From positions 124,001-188,000 of the forward strand of contig NZ_CABVPX010000004.1 in the NCBI RefSeq assembly GCF_902499125.1: a stretch of DNA of 64,000 nucleotides, in the 5' to 3' direction. Numbering within the stretch: position 1 is the stretch's first letter; each line of letters starts with the position of its first letter. Made by a program: the position numbers and the translations under genes. Of the stretch, positions 57,666 to 64,000 are shown piece after piece. The notes beneath the pieces were generated by a model. That model ran no database searches, was not told the origin of the DNA, and saw nothing but the letters and a program-made list of their open reading frames with translations. This stretch comes from Burkholderia arboris (GTDB lineage: Bacteria > Pseudomonadota > Gammaproteobacteria > Burkholderiales > Burkholderiaceae).

Positions 57666-58471
57666 CTCCTAGCACGCGCGACGACTCCGTGCTGAGCCCG
57701 GCACGCCCCGCGCCCGTGCGCGCGGCCGCGGCCGACCCCGATCGCACCGTGGCCGACCGCGTCGGCCATCTCGACCTCGACCGCCTGCGCAGCGACTACA
57801 CGCGCCAGGGCTCGTTCCTGTACCTCGATGCCTTCCTGCCGGCCGACGCGCACGCGAAGCTCGCGGACGCCGCCCGCGCGATGCAGGCCGGCCTGAACCG
57901 CAATTACCTGCCCGGCCACAAGCAGGGCGGCAGCGTGAGCCGCCATACGATCGACGAGCAGGCGCCGTACATCGCCGAGCTGTATCGCTCGAAGGCGCTG
58001 ATCGGGTTCCTCGAGAAAGTCACGGGCGACAAGCTGATGCTGTCGCCGGACGACGATCCGCATGCCTACGCGCTGTACTACTACACGAAGCCCGGCGACC
58101 ACATCGGCTGGCATTACGACACGTCGTACTACGACGGCCGCCGCTACACGCTGCTGATCGGCGTGATCGACGAATCGTCGTGCCGGCTCGACTACGAGCT
58201 GCACACGCGCAATCCCGACGTGGCCGACGAACCGGGCTCGGTGCAGATCGCCGACGGCGGCATCGTGCTGTTCGACGGCGACAAGCTGCGCCACCGCATC
58301 ACGCCGCTCGGCCAGAACGAGATGCGCGTATCGCTCACGTTCGAATACGTGACGAACCCGGGCATGCGGCCGTGGAAGCGCTTCATCTCGAACATGAAGG
58401 ACGCGATCGCGTATTTCGGTTTCCGCCAGGTGTTCAAGCAGCTGGCCACGCGGCGCACGACCGGATCATGA
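57662..58471 (+). CDS. Fe(II)/2-oxoglutarate-dependent oxygenase
   Basis: The 269-residue protein has the facial triad of 2-oxoglutarate oxygenases: H151-Y-D153 in IGWHYDTSYYDG, H211 in KLRHRITPL, and Arg222 for the co-substrate carboxylate in MRVSLTFEY. A prolyl-hydroxylase-like double-stranded helix fits the spacing. It is coupled to both neighbours by ATGA overlaps in the AEP operon. It may hydroxylate AEP at C1, as PhnY does in a catabolic route, or the lipid product. No substrate-defining motif was seen. Confidence 0.85.
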   Translation: MTPSTRDDSVLSPARPAPVRAAAADPDRTVADRVGHLDLDRLRSDYTRQGSFLYLDAFLPADAHAKLADAARAMQAGLNRNYLPGHKQGGSVSRHTIDEQAPYIAELYRSKALIGFLEKVTGDKLMLSPDDDPHAYALYYYTKPGDHIGWHYDTSYYDGRRYTLLIGVIDESSCRLDYELHTRNPDVADEPGSVQIADGGIVLFDGDKLRHRITPLGQNEMRVSLTFEYVTNPGMRPWKRFISNMKDAIAYFGFRQVFKQLATRRTTGS

Positions 58472-59469
58472 CGCGCGCGGGCCTCATCCTGCTGTCCCTC
58501 GGGACGGCACTCTTCATCGCACTCCTTGCCTGGCAGGGCGTCGGCGCGGTCGCGTCCACGTTCCTCGCGGCCGGCTGGGGCCTCGCGCTCGTCGCGGCGT
58601 TCCACGTCGTGCCCCTCGTGATCGATGCCATCGCGATCTCCGTGATGTTCCGCCGCGGCCAGCCGGGCGCCGAGCTCGGCAACGCACTGCGCGCGCGCTG
58701 GGTCGGCGAATCGGTGAACAGCCTGCTGCCCGCCGGGCAGATCGGCGGCCCCGTGCTGATGGTGCGCCACCTCGCGCAGCGCGGCACGCGGATGGCCGAC
58801 GCGGCCGCCGCCGTGACCGTCAGCACGACGATGCAGGCGCTCGCGCAGATGGCGTTCGCGCTGATCGGGATCGCCGCATTCAGCCTGTATGCGACGCACG
58901 AGTCGGTCGCGCACCTGCGCACGCCCGCGCTGATCGCGACCGGCGTGCTCGGCGCGCTCGCGGTGCTGTTCTATGCGGCGCAGCGGCGCGGGCTGTTCGG
59001 CCGCGGCCTGCGCCTCGCGTCGAAGCTGCTCGGCCCGCGCGACTGGTCGTCGCTGGCCACGCGCGCCGACGCAATCGACGACGCGGTCGGCGCGCTGTAC
59101 CGCGATCGCGCGAAAGTCGCGAAGACGTTCGCGTTGAGCCTCGTCGGCTGGATCGTCGGCACCGCGGAAGTGTGGCTCGCGCTGCACTTCCTCGGGCACC
59201 CGGTGAGCTGGCTCGACGCGCTGCTGCTGGAAAGCGTCGGCCAGGCGATCCGTGGTGCGGCCTTCGCGATCCCGGGCTCGCTCGGTGCGCAGGAGGGCGG
59301 CTACCTGCTGCTCGCCCCGCTGGTCGGACTGCCTCCCGACGCGGCGCTCGCGCTGTCGCTCGCGAAGCGCGCGCGCGAACTCGCGCTCGGCCTGCCCGGC
59401 CTGCTCTATCTGCATTTCAGTGAAAGAAACTGGCAGCGGCGCCGTGCGCCGCAGCCGCTCGCCGACTGA
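58468..59469 (+). CDS. UPF0104 / LPG-synthase-TM-type integral membrane protein
   Basis: The 333-residue protein has about eight to nine hydrophobic segments and the family blocks RARWVGESVNSLLPAGQIGGPVLMVRHLAQRG and RGAAFAIPGSLGAQEGGYLLLAPLVGLP, typical of the UPF0104 family that includes HpnL and the flippase domain of MprF. HpnL is linked to lipid transport between membranes. In this operon it may move the phosphonolipid. The ATG overlaps the oxygenase stop by four bases; the open frame upstream is shadow. Confidence 0.83.
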   Translation: MTRAGLILLSLGTALFIALLAWQGVGAVASTFLAAGWGLALVAAFHVVPLVIDAIAISVMFRRGQPGAELGNALRARWVGESVNSLLPAGQIGGPVLMVRHLAQRGTRMADAAAAVTVSTTMQALAQMAFALIGIAAFSLYATHESVAHLRTPALIATGVLGALAVLFYAAQRRGLFGRGLRLASKLLGPRDWSSLATRADAIDDAVGALYRDRAKVAKTFALSLVGWIVGTAEVWLALHFLGHPVSWLDALLLESVGQAIRGAAFAIPGSLGAQEGGYLLLAPLVGLPPDAALALSLAKRARELALGLPGLLYLHFSERNWQRRRAPQPLAD

Positions 59470-59504
59470 TCGTTCAGATCGCCGGCTTTTTGGTTGGAGA
59501 ACCC

Positions 59505-60272
59505 ATGCGAGCCATCATTCTTGCGGCAGGCCTCGGCTTGCGCCTGCAACAACCGCCCGAAGCGCAGTTCCCGAAGTGCCTGCTGCGCTTTGACGACGTT
59601 TCGCTGCTCGAGCGCCATCTGCGCGTACTCGACGCCGCGGGCGTCGACGAGATCGTGCTCGGGCTCGGCTTTCAGCACGAGAAGGTCGAGCAGGAACTGA
59701 AGCGCCTCGGCCGCCAGGCCGAGATCGTCATCAACGACCGCTACGACCTCGGCAGCGTGCTGACCGTGCATACCGTCGCCGATGCGATGACGCGCGGGGG
59801 CGACGTGCTGCTGATGGACGCGGACGTGCTGTACGACGAGAACATCCTGCACGCGCTGGTGGCCGATTCCGACAAGACGGTCGATCGCCTGCTGATCGAC
59901 CGCGACTTCGAAGCCGGCGACGAGCCCGTCAAGCTGTGCCTGAAGAACGGCGTGCCGGTCGAACTGCGCAAGCAGCTCGCGGTCGATCTCGAATACGACA
60001 CGATCGGCGAATCGGTCGGCTTCTTCCGCTTCACCGAAGGTACCGCGCGGCGCCTCGCGACGATCGTCGCGGGCTACGTCGACAGCGGCCGCGCAAACAT
60101 GCCGCACGAAGAAGCCGTGCGCGACCTGCTGCTCGAAGGCGGTCACTCGTTCGACGTCGCCGACGTCACCGGTTCGCCGTGGATCGAGATCGACTTCCCG
60201 AACGACGTCGCCCGCGCCACGCAAGAAATCCTCCCCCTGATTCAACGCACCACCGCAGGAGCCGCACGATGA
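59505..60272 (+). CDS. Nucleotidyltransferase, probable AEP cytidylyltransferase
   Basis: The 255-residue protein has the full nucleotidyltransferase start [10 protein letters not shown] (G9-x-G11-x-R13) and P23-K24, and the metal-binding Asp in [10 protein letters not shown]. It resembles enzymes that make CDP-choline-like compounds (LicC, PntC). Here it probably joins CMP to AEP, giving the activated head group for the phosphatidyltransferase; this is inferred. ATG 59505 is chosen over a TTG at 59490 because it has a TTGGAGA site. The stop overlaps the next gene (ATGA). Confidence 0.83.
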   Translation: MRAIILAAGLGLRLQQPPEAQFPKCLLRFDDVSLLERHLRVLDAAGVDEIVLGLGFQHEKVEQELKRLGRQAEIVINDRYDLGSVLTVHTVADAMTRGGDVLLMDADVLYDENILHALVADSDKTVDRLLIDRDFEAGDEPVKLCLKNGVPVELRKQLAVDLEYDTIGESVGFFRFTEGTARRLATIVAGYVDSGRANMPHEEAVRDLLLEGGHSFDVADVTGSPWIEIDFPNDVARATQEILPLIQRTTAGAAR

Positions 60273-61957
60273 ACGCACGCGAACCCAACTTCACCGAATC
60301 GCGCAGCGCACGCCTGCGCCGCATGCTCGTCAGCAGCGACCTCGAATTCCTGATGGAAGCGCACAACGGCCTGTCCGCGCGAATCGTCCGCGAAGCCGGC
60401 TTCAAGGGCATCTGGGCATCGGGCCTCGCGATCTCCGCGCAGTTCGGCGTACGCGACAACAACGAAGCGAGCTGGACGCAGGTCGTCGACGTGCTCGAAT
60501 TCATGGCCGACGCAAGCGACCTGCCGATCCTGCTCGACGGCGACACCGGCTACGGCAACTTCAACAACGTGCGCCGCCTCGTGAAGAAGCTCGAACAGCG
60601 CGGCATCGCGGGCGTCTGTATCGAAGACAAGCAGTTTCCGAAGACCAACAGCTTCATCGACGGCGAACGCCAGCCGCTCGCCGAAATCGACGAATTCTGC
60701 GGCAAGATCAAGGCCGGCAAGGACTCGCAGACCGATCCCGACTTCTCGATCGTCGCGCGCGTCGAGGCGCTGATCGCGGGCTGGGGGATGGACGAGGCGC
60801 TGCGCCGCGCAAACGCGTATGCGGAAGCCGGCGCCGACGCGATCCTGATCCACAGCAAGCTGTCGCGTCCGGACGAAATCCTGCAGTTCGCGCGCGAATG
60901 GAGCGGCAAGGCGCCGCTCGTGATCGTGCCGACCAAGTACTACAGCACGCCGACCGACGTGTTCCGCCAGGCCGGCATCAGCACCGTGATCTGGGCGAAC
61001 CACCTGATCCGCGCGTCCGCGTCGGCGATGCAGGCCGTCGCGCGCGAGATCCACGAGAACGAAACGCTGATCAACGTCGAAGACCGCGTCGCATCGGTCA
61101 ACGAAATCTTCCGCCTGCAGGACGCCGACGAGTACTCGGCGGCCGAGCGCATCTACCTGTCGTCGTCGTCGCGCGCGTCGAACGCGGCGGTCGTGCTCGC
61201 CGCCAGCCGCGGCAAGGGCCTCGAAGCCGTCACCGAAGACAAGCCGAAGGTCATGCTGCCGGTCGCCGGCAAGCCGCTGCTGCGCTGGCTCGTCGACGGC
61301 TTCAAGAAGCAAGGCGTGAACGACATCACCGTGGTCGGCGGCTACCGCGCCGACGCGATCGACACGTCGGGCATCAAGCTCGTCGTCAACGAGCGCCATG
61401 CGCAGACGGGCGAACTCGCGTCGCTCGCATGCGCGGCCGAGCGCCTGACGGGCGACACCGTGATCTCGTACGGCGACCTGCTGTTCCGCAGCTACATCCT
61501 GCGCGACCTCGCGGAGAGCGAGGCCGAATTCAGCGTCGTCGTCGATTCGTCGCTGACGGAGCCGTCGAACCAGAGCGTGCGCGACTTCGCACTGTGCTCG
61601 GCTGCCGACGATCGCGGCCTGTTCGGCCAGAAGACCTACCTGCAACGCGTGTCGAGCGACGTCGCCGCGGGCACGCCGCACGGCCGCTGGATCGGCCTGC
61701 TGAACGTGCGCGGCGCCGGTGTCGACCGCCTGAAGGCGATGCTCGCGACGCTGCAGGCACGCCCCGACTTCGACACGCTCGACATCCCGTCGCTGCTCAA
61801 CGAACTGATCGCCGCCGGCGAGAAGATCGAAGTGCAATACGTGCACGGCCACTGGCGCGGCGTCAACGATCTCGAAGACTTCCGCCGCGCGGGCGACTTC
61901 GCGCACGGCCAGACGCCGCTGTCCGAACCGGGCGCCGGCAACGGGGGCGCGCAATGA
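60269..61957 (+). CDS. aepX: Phosphoenolpyruvate mutase fused to a nucleotidyltransferase domain
   Basis: Residues 15-290 form a PEP mutase barrel with [10 protein letters not shown] (119-128), the EDKxxPKxNS signature that separates true mutases from isocitrate-lyase relatives, and [10 protein letters not shown] at 88-97. This enzyme makes the C-P bond of phosphonates. Residues 305-550 form a nucleotidyltransferase domain, whose start reads AASRGKGLE (311-319): the usual AAGxGxRL loop is altered and lacks the normal Arg position, while P-K follows. The fused domain may have changed specificity or be weak. The gene overlaps both neighbours by four bases. Confidence 0.92.
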   Translation: MNAREPNFTESRSARLRRMLVSSDLEFLMEAHNGLSARIVREAGFKGIWASGLAISAQFGVRDNNEASWTQVVDVLEFMADASDLPILLDGDTGYGNFNNVRRLVKKLEQRGIAGVCIEDKQFPKTNSFIDGERQPLAEIDEFCGKIKAGKDSQTDPDFSIVARVEALIAGWGMDEALRRANAYAEAGADAILIHSKLSRPDEILQFAREWSGKAPLVIVPTKYYSTPTDVFRQAGISTVIWANHLIRASASAMQAVAREIHENETLINVEDRVASVNEIFRLQDADEYSAAERIYLSSSSRASNAAVVLAASRGKGLEAVTEDKPKVMLPVAGKPLLRWLVDGFKKQGVNDITVVGGYRADAIDTSGIKLVVNERHAQTGELASLACAAERLTGDTVISYGDLLFRSYILRDLAESEAEFSVVVDSSLTEPSNQSVRDFALCSAADDRGLFGQKTYLQRVSSDVAAGTPHGRWIGLLNVRGAGVDRLKAMLATLQARPDFDTLDIPSLLNELIAAGEKIEVQYVHGHWRGVNDLEDFRRAGDFAHGQTPLSEPGAGNGGAQ

Positions 61958-63135
61958 TCGAAGCGGCCCAGTTCGTCGAGGCCGCGCGCGAACGCGGCTT
62001 CGACTGGTACGCGGGCGTGCCCTGCTCGTACCTGACGCCGTTCATCAATTACGTGCTGCAGGACCCGACGCTGAACTACGTGTCGGCCGCGAACGAAGGC
62101 GACGCGGTCGCGCTGATCGCGGGCGCGACGCTCGGCGGCAAGCGCGGGATCGCGATGATGCAGAACTCCGGGCTCGGCAACGCGGTGAGCCCACTCACGT
62201 CGCTGACCTGGACGTTTCGCCTGCCGCAGCTGCTGATCGTCACGTGGCGCGGCCAGCCGGGCGTGGCCGACGAGCCGCAGCATGCGCTGATGGGCCCGAT
62301 CACGCCCGCGATGCTCGACACGATGGAGATCCCGTGGGAGACGTTCCCGACCGACCCCGAACAGGTCGGCCCGGCACTCGACCGCGCGATCGCGCACATG
62401 GACGCGACGGGCCGCCCGTACGCGCTCGTGATGCAGAAAGGCAGCGTCGCGCCGTATGAACTGAAGGCGAACCCGGCCGTGCAGCCGCGTGCACACGTCG
62501 CCGCGCAATCGTCGTCGCGCGCAGCGTCGGCCGATGCGTGGCCGACCCGTCACGACGCATTGAAGCGCGTGATCGCACACACGCCGGTCGATTCGACCGT
62601 CGTGCTCGCATCGACCGGTTTCTGCGGCCGCGAACTCTATGCGCTCGACGATCGCCCGAACCAGCTGTACATGGTCGGCTCGATGGGCTGCGTGACGCCG
62701 CTCGCGCTGGGGCTCGCGCTCGCGCGCCCCGACCTGCACGTGGTGGCCGTCGACGGCGACGGCGCCGCGCTGATGCGGATGGGCGTGTTCGCGACGCTCG
62801 GCACCTACGGCCCGGCCAACCTCACGCACGTGCTTCTCGACAACGGCGCGCACGAATCGACGGGTGGCCAGGCGACGGTGTCGCAGCATGTGTCGTTCGC
62901 GGGCGTCGCTGCCGCGTGCGGCTATGCGTCGGCGGTCGAAAGCGACACGCTCGACGTGCTCGATACGACGCTGGCTGAGTCGAGCGATGGCGCACGGTTC
63001 GTGCGCGTTGCGATCCGCACGGGCGTGCCCGACGGCCTGCCCCGCCCGACCGTCACGCCGGTCGAGGTCAAGACCCGTCTGATGCGGCACATCGGCGCCG
63101 CGCAGACCGAAGCCCACGTTGAAGGAGCCCTTTGA
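61954..63135 (+). CDS. aepY: Phosphonopyruvate decarboxylase
   Basis: The 393-residue thiamine-diphosphate enzyme decarboxylates phosphonopyruvate to phosphonoacetaldehyde, the step that pulls the mutase reaction forward. It has the N-terminal catalytic Glu in [14 protein letters not shown] and GLGNAVSPL of the PYR domain, and the TDP motif [10 protein letters not shown]...[13 protein letters not shown] (split here) of the PP domain, with Mg-binding Asp and Asn. The order mutase, decarboxylase, transaminase is the standard AEP set. The stop shares its A with the start of the next gene (TGATG). Confidence 0.93.
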   Translation: MIEAAQFVEAARERGFDWYAGVPCSYLTPFINYVLQDPTLNYVSAANEGDAVALIAGATLGGKRGIAMMQNSGLGNAVSPLTSLTWTFRLPQLLIVTWRGQPGVADEPQHALMGPITPAMLDTMEIPWETFPTDPEQVGPALDRAIAHMDATGRPYALVMQKGSVAPYELKANPAVQPRAHVAAQSSSRAASADAWPTRHDALKRVIAHTPVDSTVVLASTGFCGRELYALDDRPNQLYMVGSMGCVTPLALGLALARPDLHVVAVDGDGAALMRMGVFATLGTYGPANLTHVLLDNGAHESTGGQATVSQHVSFAGVAAACGYASAVESDTLDVLDTTLAESSDGARFVRVAIRTGVPDGLPRPTVTPVEVKTRLMRHIGAAQTEAHVEGAL

Positions 63136-64000
63136 TGCTGCTGCTGAACCCCGGCCCGGTCACGCTCACGGAACGCGTGCGCCGCAGCCTGCTGCAACCC
63201 GATCTGTGCCATCGCGAAAGCGAATTCTTCGATCTGCAGGATGAGGCGCGTGCGCGCCTCGTCGCCGCATACGAGCTCGATCCGGCCGAATGGTCGGCCG
63301 TGCTGATGACGGGTTCGGGCACGGCCGCCGTCGAGAGCATGATCGCGGCACTCGTGCCGCAGGACGGCAAGCTGCTCGTGATCGAGAACGGCGTGTACGG
63401 CGAGCGGATCACGCAGATCGCGACGCAGTACGGGATCGCGCACGACGTACTGAAGCATGAGTGGATGCAGGCGCCCGATCTCGCGCAGATCGGCGCGCGA
63501 CTCGATGCGGGCGGTTATACGCACGTCGCCGTGATTCATCATGAAACGACCACGGGCCGGCTGAACGATCTCGGCGCGATTGCGGAAGTCTGCCGCGCGC
63601 GTGGCGTGAAGATGCTCGTCGACGGCGTCAGCAGCTTTGGCGCGGAAGCGATCGATTTTGCAGGCGGCGATATCGATGCTGTTGCTGCGACGGCGAACAA
63701 GTGCCTGCATGGCGTGCCGGGCGCGGCGTTCGTGATCGTGCGTCGCAGCGCGCTTGCGAAGGCTGCGAGCCGGACTTACTACCTCGATCTCGGTCGCCTC
63801 GCGAAGCTGCAGGATCAGCGGAATACGCCGTTCACGCCTTCCGTGCATGCGTATTACGCGCTTGTCGAGGCGCTGCGCGAGTTTGACGAGGCTGGCGGCT
63901 GGCGTGCGCGGCACGCGCATTACAAGGCGCTCGCCGATCAGGCGCAGGCCGGGCTGGCGGCGCGCGGAATGCCGCTGGTGCTGCCGGAAGGTGCTTCGTC
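63135..64000 (+). CDS. phnW: 2-Aminoethylphosphonate-pyruvate transaminase, 5' part
   Basis: The first 288 codons are in the window; the full enzyme has about 360 to 370. It begins LLLNPGPVTLTERVR, the family start, and has the PLP-lysine K189 in TANKCLHGVPG and VDGVSSFGAEAID before it. It swaps the amino group between AEP and phosphonoacetaldehyde. PhnW usually runs toward breakdown with alanine as product, but next to aepX and aepY it works in synthesis of AEP. It is coupled to aepY by TGATG. The operon continues past the window. Confidence 0.92.
   Translation, partial: MLLLNPGPVTLTERVRRSLLQPDLCHRESEFFDLQDEARARLVAAYELDPAEWSAVLMTGSGTAAVESMIAALVPQDGKLLVIENGVYGERITQIATQYGIAHDVLKHEWMQAPDLAQIGARLDAGGYTHVAVIHHETTTGRLNDLGAIAEVCRARGVKMLVDGVSSFGAEAIDFAGGDIDAVAATANKCLHGVPGAAFVIVRRSALAKAASRTYYLDLGRLAKLQDQRNTPFTPSVHAYYALVEALREFDEAGGWRARHAHYKALADQAQAGLAARGMPLVLPEGAS

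Noticed and set aside
60242-61954. Antisense open frame of 570 codons
   Set aside because: It lies opposite the PEP mutase gene and has the composition of a mirror frame.

Overview
The window is GC-rich DNA with strong third-position GC, four-base ATGA/GTGA gene overlaps, a Burkholderia-type trimeric porin and many LysR, AraC, MarR and MerR regulators. This fits a betaproteobacterium of the Burkholderia cepacia complex. The dominance of catabolic, transport and accessory genes suggests a secondary replicon, although ilvD is present. No rRNA, tRNA, insertion sequence, phage or CRISPR array was seen.

Layout. 1-929: the end of protocatechuate 3,4-dioxygenase (pcaH, pcaG). 930-1356: a gap between convergent genes that holds a promoter, a perfect palindrome and two terminators. 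1357-3058: a divergent AraC regulator and alpha/beta hydrolase. 3094-12449: a leftward peptide-salvage operon (RpiR regulator, isoaspartyl peptidase, GsiABCD-type ABC transporter, DmpA-type and DppA-type aminopeptidases). 12909-17922: MFS transporter, GH31 glycosidase and porin behind a palindromic operator. 18222-20560: BetT plus a small overlapping membrane protein. 20661-24506: a methyltransferase behind a MerR-type promoter, then a translationally coupled metallophosphoesterase lipoprotein and di-haem peroxidase. 24604-27032: a small gene behind a consensus LexA box, a MocR regulator and a DUF2917 protein. 27201-28399: a BigR-type persulfide sensor with two YeeE/YedE half-transporters. 28502-34775: the 3-hydroxybenzoate/gentisate pathway with its LysR regulator. 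34819-44080: divergent operons for 4-hydroxyproline catabolism. 44348-46207: ilvD. 46333-54763: two low-complexity envelope proteins, a shortened RpoD paralogue, a helix-hairpin-helix protein, MerR/DUF2938 and MarR/EmrB-type pairs. 54806-56320: a CoA-transferase.

The most interesting region is 56985 to the window end, a tightly coupled operon that reads as a phosphonolipid or phosphonate-conjugate pathway. PEP mutase fused to a nucleotidyltransferase, phosphonopyruvate decarboxylase and 2-aminoethylphosphonate transaminase make 2-aminoethylphosphonate (AEP). A free nucleotidyltransferase could activate it with CTP, and a CDP-alcohol phosphatidyltransferase could place it on a lipid. An Fe(II)/2-oxoglutarate oxygenase and a UPF0104-type membrane protein lie in the same operon and have no assigned step.

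A second non-obvious signal is a pair of nearly identical MerR-type promoters (TTGACC, 19-bp spacer, same dyad). One lies next to the merR gene at 51884 and the other lies 30 kb away in front of the methyltransferase at 21509, which suggests one regulon.
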